Under the pieces are notes generated by a model that did no database searches, was not told where the DNA came from, and worked only from the letters and a program-made list of their open reading frames with translations. DNA of 64,000 nucleotides from Variovorax sp. Root411 (GTDB lineage Bacteria > Pseudomonadota > Gammaproteobacteria > Burkholderiales > Burkholderiaceae_C): NCBI RefSeq assembly GCF_001425205.1, contig NZ_LMDW01000001.1, positions 187,928 to 251,927 of the forward strand, given 5' to 3'. Of this stretch, positions 16,924 through 25,210 are shown one piece after another (the stretch's first letter is position 1; the number at the start of each line of letters is the position of its first letter). Position numbers and translations under genes: made by a program.

Positions 16924-18126
16924 TCAGAAGGAGTGGCGGATGCCGAAGTCGTAGCCGGTCGAGGTCTTCGGGGTGAAGACGCCGTTGCTGATGAAAGCCG
17001 GGCTGTTGTCGCTGACCCTCAGGTCCGCGCCGTTCTTGTTGCTCACGCGAGCGATCGTTGCGTACAGAGCCGTGCGCTTCGACAGGTTGTGCACGTAGCC
17101 CAGAGCCAGCTTGTTGGCCTTCGGGTTCGGTTCGTTGAAGAACAGGTTGTCCTCCGTCTTGTACTTCACGGCTGAATACGATGCGCGGATCTGGCCGGCA
17201 CCCACGGGAACCGTCACGCCCAGCAGCCAACCGTTGAGCTTGTTCGATGCCACGGCAGCCGGTCGGGCGAAGAAGTCGCCGTCGATGTCGGTCTTCTCCT
17301 TGGCCCGCGACAGTTCACCGAAGAGCTTCACAGGACCGAAGTCATACGAAGCGCCGAGGTTGAAGGTGTTGACCTTGGTGGTCGTGCCGGCGTAGTAGTC
17401 GTCGTCAACGGTGTTGCTGCCATAAGCCAGCGCAACGTCCAGGGGACCGTTGGCGTAGCCGAAGCGGCCGCCCACGTAACGGCCGGTGCGCGAATTGTTC
17501 GCGACATCAGGCGTCAACGAGCCAGGGCTGTACTTGGTCTTCTCATGGAATCCATACATCACTTGGCCGTAGAAACCACCCAGGTTCGGCGGCAGGAAAT
17601 AGCTGACCGAGTTGCTGGCGCGCGTGGGGTTGCCAAAGGCGCTGGTGGCCGTCTGGATCAGGTTGGTGCCGACGCCGTTGGTGCCGAACGGATCGAAGGT
17701 GGAGTTGTTGTAGAACGAGGGGGTCAGGTCGCGGCCGAGGCGGACTTCACCGAAACCGCCCGACAGGCTCACGGTCGAGCGACGGGCGAAGGTGGCAACG
17801 CCTTGGCTGCCGTCATCGTTGGCGACGGGGGCTTCGAGCCAGAAGCTGGCTGCCAGGCCACCGCCGAGGTCTTCCGTACCACGGAAGCCCAGACGGCTGG
17901 TGGCGTTGCCCGAGTTGAACAGGCCGCGGTTGCTGGTCCTGACGCTGCCTTGATTGACGTAGAACGGGTTGTAGATGGGGAAGCCGAGGGCGTTGTACGT
18001 CACGCCGTTGTTCAGGTCACGCGAGCTGTTCGAGTAGCTGCTGATCGAGGCATCGACGATGCCAAACAGCGTGACGGACGACTGGGCCGAGGCAACACCG
18101 GCAACAGCCAGGGCAGCCAGAGCAAC
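16924..18126 (-). pseudogene. Gram-negative porin with start codon lost (otherwise intact)
   Basis: About 400 codons of a trimeric general porin of the betaproteobacterial porin_4/OmpC-like type. The signal core VALAALAVAGVASAQSSVTLFG and the terminal motif TGYDFGIRHSF are almost identical to the intact porin at 19760-21022, and barrel segments such as GFRGTEDLGGGLAASFWLEA and TKVNTFNLGASYDFGPVKL match. The first five codons (MKKSL in the paralogue) are missing: upstream of 18126 the frame continues as unrelated sequence with no ATG until 18330. Only in-frame TTG/GTG codons at 18217-18222 exist, without a ribosome site and in front of a terminator hairpin. It therefore looks inactivated at the 5' end, perhaps by a small deletion. 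A read-through start cannot be excluded. Confidence 0.65.
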
Positions 18127-18179
18127 TGCCCTTTCGGCGCGAAAACTAGAGTGGTGCCGAGCCGGACAAGGGCTGAAAA

Positions 18180-18271
18180 GAAAAAAGCCCCGAGCTTTGC
18201 AGCTCGGGGCTAAATCCACCAATTGGAAGGGTGGAGGAGACAACTGGGTGCGCGCAACGGGGCGCGCAATG
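18180..18271 (-). ncRNA. candidate small RNA with three hairpins
   Basis: A promoter-to-terminator unit of about 92 nt with no open reading frame. From the predicted 5' end near 18271 the RNA has hairpin 1 (perfect 7-bp stem TGCGCGC / GCGCGCA, arms 18268-18262 and 18255-18249, loop CCCGTT), an unpaired pyrimidine-rich segment containing GTTGTCTCC, hairpin 2 (TCCACC / GGTGGA, arms 18235-18230 and 18220-18215), and an 11-bp terminator stem (AGCCCCGAGCT / AGCTCGGGGCT, 18211-18201 and 18196-18186) followed by TTTTTTCTTTTC. The TCTCCTCC segment, partly in hairpin 2, could pair with Shine-Dalgarno regions (inference). It sits just upstream of the 5'-broken porin. It could alternatively be an attenuator leader of that porin. 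Confidence 0.55.
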
Positions 18272-18277
18272 AAATAA

Positions 18278-18305
18278 AGTATATCGACTGTTTGTTGCGT
18301 TGCAA
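18278..18305 (-). promoter_or_regulatory. sigma70-like promoter of the candidate small RNA
   Basis: On the minus strand TTGCAA (18305-18300), a 16-base spacer and TATACT (18283-18278) form a good sigma70-type promoter; transcription would begin near 18271. The -35 box lies inside the GCAACAA palindrome. Confidence 0.6.
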
Positions 18306-18308
18306 CAA
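18292..18308. promoter_or_regulatory. TTGTTGC-GTT-GCAACAA palindrome over the -35 box
   Basis: Perfect 7-bp inverted repeat around GTT that covers the -35 element of the small RNA/porin promoter, so a bound protein would repress. A similar site lies upstream of the second porin at 19562-19584. TGC-rich palindromes of this kind recall PhaR-type sites, but that identification is a guess. Confidence 0.5.
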
Positions 18309-18389
18309 GCGAGTGATGCTTTTCCCACACACAAAGGGAGGTCGGCGTGTATTTTTGCCCGGCATCCCAGACTTGGAACCCCGAAAACC

Positions 18390-18839
18390 ATGGAATGCAC
18401 AGTGAGTTGGACCGGCGACGCAGGCACGCGATCGGCCATGGGCTTCGTTGCCGAGACGGGCAGCGGCCACGTCCTGATGATGGACGGCGCCCCCGATGCC
18501 GCGAAACCCGAGAACGGCGGACAGAACCTCGCAGCGCGGCCGATGGAGACCGTTCTTGCCGGCACCGGCGGATGCACCGCCTACGACGTGGTGCTGATAC
18601 TGAAGCGCGGACGCCATCGCGTCGAGCGCTGCAGCGTCAAGCTGACCAGCGAGCGCGCGGAAAAGGACCCCAAGGTCTTTACCAAGATCCACATGCACTT
18701 CACTGTGGCGGGCAAGGGCATTCCGGCCCCCGCCGTAGAGCGCGCGATCGCACTGAGCCACGAAACCTACTGCTCCGCCAGCATCATGCTGGCGAAGACT
18801 GCCGAGATCACCACCAGTTTCGACCTGATCGAAACCTGA
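18390..18839 (+). CDS. OsmC/Ohr-family protein (YhfA-like)
   Basis: 149-residue soluble protein of the OsmC superfamily, whose members reduce organic hydroperoxides with a cysteine pair or act as small thiol-dependent stress proteins. The two family cysteines are visible, in AGTGGCTAYDVV (about residue 66) and HETYCSAS (about residue 130), as in the YhfA-like subgroup. The start MECTVSWTGD is preferred to an upstream in-frame ATG, because the family begins here; the extra N-terminal codons overlap the promoter of the minus-strand small RNA. It converges on coq7, whose stop is only 9 bp away, with no terminator hairpin between them. Confidence 0.85.
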   Translation: MECTVSWTGDAGTRSAMGFVAETGSGHVLMMDGAPDAAKPENGGQNLAARPMETVLAGTGGCTAYDVVLILKRGRHRVERCSVKLTSERAEKDPKVFTKIHMHFTVAGKGIPAPAVERAIALSHETYCSASIMLAKTAEITTSFDLIET

Positions 18840-18848
18840 GCGAATGGC

Positions 18849-19478
18849 CTAGATGCGGTGCGCTACCGTGGTCATCACGCGGGAAGCCATGCGCATCAGG
18901 GCCTTGGCTGGCGCCGGGAGTTCCGCCGCGCCGGCGGCGACAGCCTGCGACGCGTGGCGGGCTTCGTCGAGCTTCATCTGCTCGACCACTGCCTTGGAAG
19001 CGCTGTCCGCTGGCGGGAGGCGGCCGAGGTGGCTGTCCAGATGGGCCTCTACTTGACGTTCGGTTTCCGCGACGAACCCCAGGCTCAGCGGGTCCCCGAG
19101 GCGGCCCGCAACCAGGCCGAAGCCGAAGGCGCCCGCATACCAGAGAGGGTTCAGGAGCGACGGGCGTGCGCCCAGTTCGTCCAGACGCTGTCGGGTCCAG
19201 GCCAGGTGGTCGGTTTCCTCATGCGCTGCTTCGATGAAATGGGCACGCAGCGCGGGGTCGCGTGCCACGGCCGCCTGGGCTGTGTAAAGCGCCTGTGCGC
19301 AGACTTCGCCGACATGGTTCACCCGCATCAGCGCGCCGGCCTCCCGGCGTTCCGCTTCACTCAGTTCGCCGGGCCCTAGTGAGGGGGTGGGCGTTGCCCG
19401 CGTGGCATGGGGGCGCGCGAAAAGGGTGCGCAACGCAGCGTCTGCCGCGGTCAGGACGGAGTCGATCATGAGCGTCAT
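18849..19478 (-). CDS. coq7: 2-polyprenyl-3-methyl-6-methoxy-1,4-benzoquinone monooxygenase (Coq7)
   Basis: 209-residue di-iron hydroxylase of ubiquinone biosynthesis, the carboxylate-bridged type used by many betaproteobacteria in place of flavin-dependent UbiF. The two ferritin-like ligand repeats are seen: [15 protein letters not shown] with [11 protein letters not shown], and [13 protein letters not shown] with [11 protein letters not shown] (the E, ExxH and E, ExxH pattern). A hydrophobic membrane-associating segment [11 protein letters not shown] lies at about 115-125. The start is ATG 19476-19478 (MTLMIDSV); ATG 19467-19469 is also possible. It is monocistronic in appearance and diverges from the second porin. 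Confidence 0.93.
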   Translation of the reverse strand: MTLMIDSVLTAADAALRTLFARPHATRATPTPSLGPGELSEAERREAGALMRVNHVGEVCAQALYTAQAAVARDPALRAHFIEAAHEETDHLAWTRQRLDELGARPSLLNPLWYAGAFGFGLVAGRLGDPLSLGFVAETERQVEAHLDSHLGRLPPADSASKAVVEQMKLDEARHASQAVAAGAAELPAPAKALMRMASRVMTTVAHRI

Positions 19479-19561
19479 GCGCCTATTTGAACGCACATGC
19501 GAAATGCCATGCGGGAGCCTTGTCATATTTCACATGGTGGTGTGCAGCGAGGCCTAAGTCC

Positions 19562-19584
19562 TTTGTTGCAACCGTGCAACGAAA
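19562..19584. promoter_or_regulatory. TTTGTTGCA-ACCG-TGCAACGAAA site upstream of the second porin
   Basis: Near-perfect inverted repeat (one extra base in the right arm) about 180 bp before the porin ATG. It resembles the palindrome at 18292-18308, suggesting one regulator acts at both porin promoters. It lies between coq7 and the porin, so it could also affect coq7. Confidence 0.4.
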
Positions 19585-19759
19585 CGCGCGGGCCAGCCCA
19601 GATTTCGGGCGAATTGTTTTGCCCTGCCGCAGCGGCTCTGGTGCAATAGCATCAACTTCCCAAAAGGAGGTTGGCCCGGGGTCCGGTGGGAGCACAAAGT
19701 GCCAGTCACGGTGAGCCCTTCGCACCGGAGCCCTATGTTTAACCTTGGAGAAACTTGCA

Positions 19760-21022
19760 ATGAAAAAATCTCTAGTTGCTCTGGCTGCCCTGGCTGTTGC
19801 CGGTGTTGCCTCGGCCCAGTCGTCCGTCACGCTGTTTGGTGTGGTCGACGCGTCGATCAGCGGCTACTCGAACACCGCCCGCGACAACCGCGCGACCGTG
19901 TTCCCCAACGCTTTCGGTATCCCCACGTACCTGAACCAAGGTTCGGTCAAGACCAGCCGTCGCGAACTGGCTAACTCGGGTTACAACTCGAGCCGCATCG
20001 GCTTCCGTGGCACGGAAGACCTGGGCGGTGGCCTGGCAGCCAGCTTCTGGCTCGAAGCTCCGATCTCCAATGACGACGGCCAGCAAGGTATCGCGACGTT
20101 CGCTCGTCGTTCGACCGTGAGCCTGTCGGGTGGTTTCGGTGAAGTCCGCCTGGGTCGTGACTACACCCCGACGTTCTGGAACGACACCGTGTTCGATCCG
20201 TTCGGCACCAACGGCGTTGGCACCAACCTGGTTTCGACGGCCAATACCGCCTTCGGCAACTTCGGTACGCCCGCAGCTCCGACGGCCCCGTTCACCAACG
20301 TGGGTTCGAGCAACTACGTTCGCGCCAGCAACTCGATCGGCTACTTCCTGCCGCCGAACCTGGGTGGCTTCTATGGCCAATTCCAGTACGCAATGGCCGA
20401 GAAAACCAAGTACGACTCGGGCATCTTCACGCCCGCCACGCTGAACTCGCAGCGTCAAGGCCGTTACATCGGTGGTCGCGTCGGTTACGCAAACGGTCCT
20501 CTGGACGTTGCAGCGTCTTACGGCAGCAGCACCGTTGGCGACGACTACTACGTCGGCACGACCACCAAGGTCAACACCTTCAACCTCGGCGCTTCGTATG
20601 ACTTCGGTCCCGTGAAGCTGTTCGGCGAAGTGTCGAAGGCCAAGAACAAGATCGACTACGAAGTGACCCCGCTGGCTGGCACTCGTCCCGACATCGATCT
20701 GACCGGTTACCTGCTCGGCGTGACCGTGCCGGTCGGTGCTGGCCTGATCCGCGCTTCGTGGTCGCACGTCAAGCTCGACACGAACACGCCCACCACGCTG
20801 TTCGCTGTGAACACGCCTGATCCCAAGGCCAACAAGCTGGCTCTGGGCTACGTGCACAACCTGTCGAAGCGCACGGCTCTGTACGCAACGATCGCTCGCG
20901 TCAGCAACAAGAACGGTGCTGGCTACACGGTTGGCGGCCCGGCCTTCTACAACAACGCAGCTGGCGCCTTCACCCCGAAGAGCTCCACCGGCTACGACTT
21001 CGGTATCCGTCACGCTTTCTAA
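19760..21022 (+). CDS. general outer-membrane porin
   Basis: 420-residue 16-stranded trimeric porin for passive diffusion of small solutes. The signal peptide MKKSLVALAALAVAGVASAQ is followed by mature SSVTLFGVVDASISGYSN; internal landmarks are SRIGFRGTEDLGGGLAASF and FARRSTVSLSGGFGEVRLG. The C-terminus GYDFGIRHAF has the terminal phenylalanine needed for barrel insertion. The ATG at 19760 is preceded by TTGGAGAAACTTGCA (Shine-Dalgarno GGAG). Codon choice is visibly more biased and less GC-rich than in its neighbours, as expected for a very abundant protein. It is the intact paralogue of the broken porin at 16924-18126. A long leader with a palindrome upstream suggests regulation. Confidence 0.95.
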   Translation: MKKSLVALAALAVAGVASAQSSVTLFGVVDASISGYSNTARDNRATVFPNAFGIPTYLNQGSVKTSRRELANSGYNSSRIGFRGTEDLGGGLAASFWLEAPISNDDGQQGIATFARRSTVSLSGGFGEVRLGRDYTPTFWNDTVFDPFGTNGVGTNLVSTANTAFGNFGTPAAPTAPFTNVGSSNYVRASNSIGYFLPPNLGGFYGQFQYAMAEKTKYDSGIFTPATLNSQRQGRYIGGRVGYANGPLDVAASYGSSTVGDDYYVGTTTKVNTFNLGASYDFGPVKLFGEVSKAKNKIDYEVTPLAGTRPDIDLTGYLLGVTVPVGAGLIRASWSHVKLDTNTPTTLFAVNTPDPKANKLALGYVHNLSKRTALYATIARVSNKNGAGYTVGGPAFYNNAAGAFTPKSSTGYDFGIRHAF

Positions 21023-21063
21023 TTTGACGCTGGCGTAAGCCAGCTTCGAATCAAAAGCTCAAA

Positions 21064-21094
21064 AGCCACTCGACGAAAGTCGAGTGGCTTTTTT
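21064..21094 (+). terminator. Rho-independent terminator of the second porin
   Basis: AGCCACTCGAC / GTCGAGTGGCT form an 11-bp stem around a GAAA tetraloop, followed by six T residues. It lies 41 bp after the porin stop. Confidence 0.92.
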
Positions 21095-21216
21095 CGTTCG
21101 GGCCCGATCATCGCGAGTCATGTTGGCAAAGAGCACCATCTGCGTGCACCCCCGGGGAATCACCGTGCGGGCACGCACCTTGCACTGCTAGCATGCCCGT
21201 TCACTTCGTTTGCTGA

Positions 21217-22197
21217 ATGATCGCTTTTGTATTGCGCCGTTTGATCCAGGCCGTGATCGTGATGATCGCGGTCGCGTTCATCGCCTTCCTCCTCTTTCAA
21301 TATGTTGGCGACCCTGTCGTGTTCCTTCTGGGGCAGGACGCCAAGCCCGAACAAATCCGCGAGCTGCGCGCCGCATTGGGGCTCGACCAACCCTTCTTCG
21401 TGCAGTTCTGGCACTTTCTTGTCAACGCCGCACAAGGCGAGTTCGGCCTGAGCTTGCGCCAGGGCGCGAAGGTCTCGCGGCTGATCGGCGAACGCTTTCC
21501 CGCGACGCTCGAACTGGCACTCGTGGCGGCAGTGCTGGCGCTGTTCATCGGCATTCCGATGGGCGTGTACACCGCGCTGCGCCGCGGCACCTTCATGAGC
21601 CAGGTGTTCATGACCGTGTCGCTGCTCGGCGTTTCGCTGCCGACCTTCCTGATCGGCATCCTGCTGATCCTCGTTTTCGCGGTCACGCTGGGCTGGTTTC
21701 CGAGCTTCGGCCGCGGCGAGACCGTGAAATTCGGCTGGTGGACCAGTGGCCTTTTCAGCGCCGACGGCTGGCACCACATCGTGCTGCCGGCGGTGACGCT
21801 TGCGATCTTCCAGCTCACGCTGATCATGCGGCTGGTGCGCGCCGAGATGCTCGAGGTGCTGCGCACCGACTACATCAAGTTCGCGCGCGCACGAGGCCTG
21901 TCGAACCGCGCCATCCACTTCGGCCATGCGCTCAAGAACACGCTGGTGCCGGTGATGACCATCACCGGCCTGCAGCTCGGCGGCCTGATTGCCTTTGCCA
22001 TCATCACCGAGTCGGTGTTCCAGTGGCCCGGCATGGGCCTGCTGTTCATCCAGGCCGTGACCTTCGCCGACATCCCGGTGATGGCGGCCTACCTGTGTCT
22101 CATTGCCTTGATCTTCGTGGTGATCAACCTCGTGGTCGACCTGCTGTATTTCGTGGTCGATCCGCGGCTGCGTGTAGGCAAGGCGGGAGGTCATTGA
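21217..22197 (+). CDS. peptide/opine-type ABC transporter permease (DppB/GsiC-like)
   Basis: 326-residue inner-membrane permease, the first subunit of a peptide/nickel-type importer. It begins MIAFVLRRLIQAVIVMIAVA, the usual start of the DppB family, with six membrane helices (about 9-30, 100-125, 135-160, 195-215, 250-275 and 290-312). The cytoplasmic EAA-type loop is ARGLSNRAIHFGHALKNTLVP. It opens an operon that continues with an M20 hydrolase 4 bp later. No strong Shine-Dalgarno sequence precedes the ATG. The leader between the porin terminator and this gene contains a TGCGTGC / GCACGCA inverted repeat at 21141-21177 of unknown meaning. Confidence 0.9.
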   Translation: MIAFVLRRLIQAVIVMIAVAFIAFLLFQYVGDPVVFLLGQDAKPEQIRELRAALGLDQPFFVQFWHFLVNAAQGEFGLSLRQGAKVSRLIGERFPATLELALVAAVLALFIGIPMGVYTALRRGTFMSQVFMTVSLLGVSLPTFLIGILLILVFAVTLGWFPSFGRGETVKFGWWTSGLFSADGWHHIVLPAVTLAIFQLTLIMRLVRAEMLEVLRTDYIKFARARGLSNRAIHFGHALKNTLVPVMTITGLQLGGLIAFAIITESVFQWPGMGLLFIQAVTFADIPVMAAYLCLIALIFVVINLVVDLLYFVVDPRLRVGKAGGH

Positions 22198-22201
22198 CAT
22201 C

Positions 22202-23473
22202 ATGACGGCAACCACATCCGCGGCCCCGCGCCTCAAGGCTTCCGGACGCGCGTTCGCGCACATCGCGAACTTCTACCCCGAGATCGCCGCCTTTCGCCGC
22301 GACCTGCACGCACACCCCGAACTCGGGTTCGAAGAGGTCTACACATCCGGCCGCGTGCGCGAGGCCCTGCGCGCCTGCGGCGTCGACGAGATCCACGAAG
22401 GCATCGGCAAGACCGGCGTGGTCGGCGTCATCCGCGGCCGTTCGACCGCCAGCGGCCGCATGATCGGCCTGCGCGCCGACATGGACGCGCTGCCGATGCG
22501 CGAGGACAACAACTTCGGCTGGCGTTCCGCCAGCGACGGCCTGATGCACGGCTGCGGCCACGACGGCCATACCGCCATGCTGGTCGGTGCCGCGCGCTAC
22601 CTGGCCGAGACGCGCGATTTCGACGGCACCGCAGTGCTCATTTTTCAGCCGGGCGAAGAAGGCTTCGCCGGTGCACGCGTGATGATCGAGGACGGCCTGT
22701 TCGACCGCTTCCCCGTCAACGCCGTCTACGCGATGCACAACTGGCCTGCCATGCCGGCCGGCACCGTGGGCATCAACCGCGGCGCGATGATGGCCGCGGC
22801 CGATCGCGTGACGATCGAGATCAAGGGCAAGGGCGGCCACGGGGCGCATGCCTACCAGACCGTCGACCCTGTGATCGTCGCAGCGCACATCATCACCGCG
22901 GCCCAGACCATCGTTTCGCGCAACGTGCGCCCGATCGATGCGGCCGTCGTCAGCATCTGCGCGATGCAGGCCGGCGACCTCGGCGCGATGAGCGTGGTGC
23001 CCGGCGAGGCCACGCTGGTCGGCACGGTGCGCACCTTCAGCGCACGCGTGCAGGCGCAGGTCGAGCAGCGCCTGACCGAGCTGTGCACGGCCATTGCCGG
23101 CGGCTTCGGCGCGACCGCCACGATCAAGTACGAGCGCATCTACCCGGCCACCATCAATACCGCGCCCGAAGCCATGTTTGCGGCCGACGTGGCCGAATCG
23201 CTGGTCGGCACAAAGAACGTCGAGCGCAGCATGGAGCCCAGCATGGGCGCCGAAGACTTCTCCTTCATGCTGCAGAAAAAAGCGGGCGCCTACCTGCGCA
23301 TCGGGCAGGACGTGCGCGAAGGCGCCTTCCTGCACAACAGCCGCTACGACTTCAACGACGAGATCCTGCCGCTCGGTGCCGCATTGCATGCCGGCCTGAT
23401 CGAGCAGGGCATGCCGCTTTCCGCTATCCGCGGTGCGCGGCCAGAGAAAGCCGCCGCCACCGCGGCGACGTGA
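22202..23473 (+). CDS. M20-family amidohydrolase / carboxypeptidase (hippurate hydrolase-like)
   Basis: 423-residue cytoplasmic metallo-amidohydrolase that cleaves an amide or peptide bond of N-acyl amino acids or small peptides. The N-terminus has the family pattern FRRDLHAHPELGFEE. The metal site is CGHDGH (Cys118, His120, His123), GEEGFAGA (Glu152/153) and AMHNWP (His179), and GAEDFSFM supplies the last acidic ligand. A dimerisation lid lies around 200-310. It is inserted between the permease and the binding protein of an ABC importer, 4 bp after the permease stop, so its substrate is probably what the importer brings in. Possible activities include aminoacylase, indole-acetyl-amino-acid hydrolase or hippurate hydrolase; the sequence alone does not decide. 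Confidence 0.88.
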   Translation: MTATTSAAPRLKASGRAFAHIANFYPEIAAFRRDLHAHPELGFEEVYTSGRVREALRACGVDEIHEGIGKTGVVGVIRGRSTASGRMIGLRADMDALPMREDNNFGWRSASDGLMHGCGHDGHTAMLVGAARYLAETRDFDGTAVLIFQPGEEGFAGARVMIEDGLFDRFPVNAVYAMHNWPAMPAGTVGINRGAMMAAADRVTIEIKGKGGHGAHAYQTVDPVIVAAHIITAAQTIVSRNVRPIDAAVVSICAMQAGDLGAMSVVPGEATLVGTVRTFSARVQAQVEQRLTELCTAIAGGFGATATIKYERIYPATINTAPEAMFAADVAESLVGTKNVERSMEPSMGAEDFSFMLQKKAGAYLRIGQDVREGAFLHNSRYDFNDEILPLGAALHAGLIEQGMPLSAIRGARPEKAAATAAT

Positions 23474-23504
23474 TGTGTTTGATTCCAACCCGAGGAGTGT
23501 TCCC

Positions 23505-25091
23505 ATGAGTTTCAAGAAAAATGTGGCCGCGGCCGCCGTTCTGTGCGCGCTGGGCGCCATCAGCATGATCGCCGGCGCGCAGACCATCCGTGTTGCAAAC
23601 CAGGGTGACGCGCTGTCGCTCGACCCGCACTCGCTCAACGAATCGCTGCAGCTGAGCACCACGGCCAACGTGTATGAAACGCTGGTCGGGCGCAACAAGG
23701 ACCTGAGCGTCGCGCCGCTGCTTGCCACGAGCTGGAAGCAGACCTCGCCCACCGTGTGGCGCTTCGAACTGCGCAAGAACGTGCAGTTCCACGACGGCAC
23801 GCCGTTCACCGCCGACGACGTTCTCTTCAGCTTCGCGCGCGCATCGGGCGACGGCTCGGACATGAAGTCCAACACCACCGACATCAAGGAAGTGCGCAAG
23901 GTCGACTCGCACACCATCGAGATCGAGACCAAGGGTCCGTTCCCGATCCTTCCCGACGTGATCACGCAGCTCATGATCATGAGCAAGAAGTGGTGCGAGG
24001 AAAACAAGGCCGTCACGCCCGTGGATCGCCGCAAGGGCATCGAGAACACCGCCTCCTTCAAGGCCAACGGCACCGGCCCGTACCGCGTGCGCGAGCGCCA
24101 GCCGAACGTGCGCACGGTCTTCACGCGCAATCCGACCTACTGGGGCAAGATCGAAGGCAACGCGCAAGAGATCATCTTCACGCCGATCGCCAATCCGGCC
24201 ACCCGCGTCGCCGCGCTGATCTCGGGCGAAGTCGACGTGATGGAACCCGTGCCGGTGCAGGACATCGCGCGCGTCAACGCCAGCCCGACGGCGCGCGTCA
24301 TCGCCGGCCCCGAGCTGCGCACGATCTTCCTGGGCATGGACCAGAAGCGCGACGAACTGCTCTACTCGAACGTGAAGGGCAAGAACCCGTTCAAGGACAA
24401 GCGCGTGCGCCAGGCCTTCTACCAAGCCATCGACATCGTCGGCATCCAGCGCACCGTGATGCGCGGCGCCTCGCGTCCGACAGCGCTGATGGTCGGCCCC
24501 GGCATCAACGGCTGGACCGAAGCCCAGGACAAGCGCCTGCCGCTCGACGTCGAAGGCGCCAAGAAGCTGCTGGCCGACGCCGGTTACCCGAGCGGCTTCG
24601 AAGTGACCATGAACTGCCCGAACGACCGCTACGTGAACGACGGCCAGATCTGCCAGAGCGTGGCCGCGAACCTGGCGAAGATCGGCGTCAAGATCAACCT
24701 CGCGGCCGAGACCAAGGGCACTTACTTCCCGAAGGTGCTGCGCCGCGACACCAGTTTCTACATGCTGGGCTGGACCCCGACCACCTACGATTCGCACAAC
24801 GCGTTGACCGCGCTGATGGCCTGCCCGGACGACAAGACCGGCGCCGGCCAGTTCAACCTGGGCGCGTACTGCAATCCGAAGCTCGACGAGCTGACGAAGA
24901 AGATCCAGTCGGAAACCGACAAGCCCAAGCGCGACGCGATGATCAAGGAAGCCTTCGACATCCACACCGCCGACATCGGCCACCTGCCGCTGCACCAGCA
25001 GACGCTGGCCTGGGGCGTCAGCAAGAAGGTGTCGCTCACGCAAATGGCCGACAACTACATGCCCTTCAAGTGGATGAGCATCAAGCCATAA
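23505..25091 (+). CDS. ABC transporter substrate-binding protein, family 5 (peptide/opine type)
   Basis: 528-residue periplasmic binding protein (SBP_bac_5). A Sec signal peptide covers about residues 1-26 (ends MIAGAQ). The mature part has TIRVANQGDALSLDPHSLNE, the family-typical KNVQFHDGTPFTADDVLFSF and NPYW-type segment (FTRNPTYWGK), then a C-terminal lobe. The start MSFKKNVAA is 31 bp after the M20 stop and is preceded by GAGGAGTGTTCCC, a good ribosome site. It supplies the ligand specificity of the importer encoded around it. A palindromic repeat follows its stop, before the next permease, perhaps to protect the upstream mRNA. Confidence 0.92.
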   Translation: MSFKKNVAAAAVLCALGAISMIAGAQTIRVANQGDALSLDPHSLNESLQLSTTANVYETLVGRNKDLSVAPLLATSWKQTSPTVWRFELRKNVQFHDGTPFTADDVLFSFARASGDGSDMKSNTTDIKEVRKVDSHTIEIETKGPFPILPDVITQLMIMSKKWCEENKAVTPVDRRKGIENTASFKANGTGPYRVRERQPNVRTVFTRNPTYWGKIEGNAQEIIFTPIANPATRVAALISGEVDVMEPVPVQDIARVNASPTARVIAGPELRTIFLGMDQKRDELLYSNVKGKNPFKDKRVRQAFYQAIDIVGIQRTVMRGASRPTALMVGPGINGWTEAQDKRLPLDVEGAKKLLADAGYPSGFEVTMNCPNDRYVNDGQICQSVAANLAKIGVKINLAAETKGTYFPKVLRRDTSFYMLGWTPTTYDSHNALTALMACPDDKTGAGQFNLGAYCNPKLDELTKKIQSETDKPKRDAMIKEAFDIHTADIGHLPLHQQTLAWGVSKKVSLTQMADNYMPFKWMSIKP

Positions 25092-25138
25092 GGATGCCTG
25101 CCCCCCGGCTTTTCACTCCGCTGCGCTGCGTGTAATTC

Positions 25139-25179
25139 GCCACCCCCCGGGGGGGTGGCACGGCCGCCTTGGGGCGGCC
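25139..25179. repeat. GC-rich double palindrome (REP-like) after the binding-protein gene
   Basis: Two hairpin-forming palindromes side by side: GCCACCCCCC / GGGGGGTGGC (25139-25159) and GGCCGCC-TTGG-GGCGGCC (25162-25179). They are preceded by a CTCCGCTGCGCTGCG motif of a type I associate with Comamonadaceae intergenic repeats. There is no T-run, so it is not an ordinary terminator. It lies inside the operon, between the binding protein and the second permease. Confidence 0.6.
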
Positions 25180-25210
25180 CGGCGGCGGCCTTACGCGGAT
25201 TTGCCTCACG

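Noticed and set aside
25139..25179. Considered as a terminator inside the peptide-type ABC operon
   Set aside because: Strong hairpins but no T-run on either strand, and the operon continues; annotated as a repeat.
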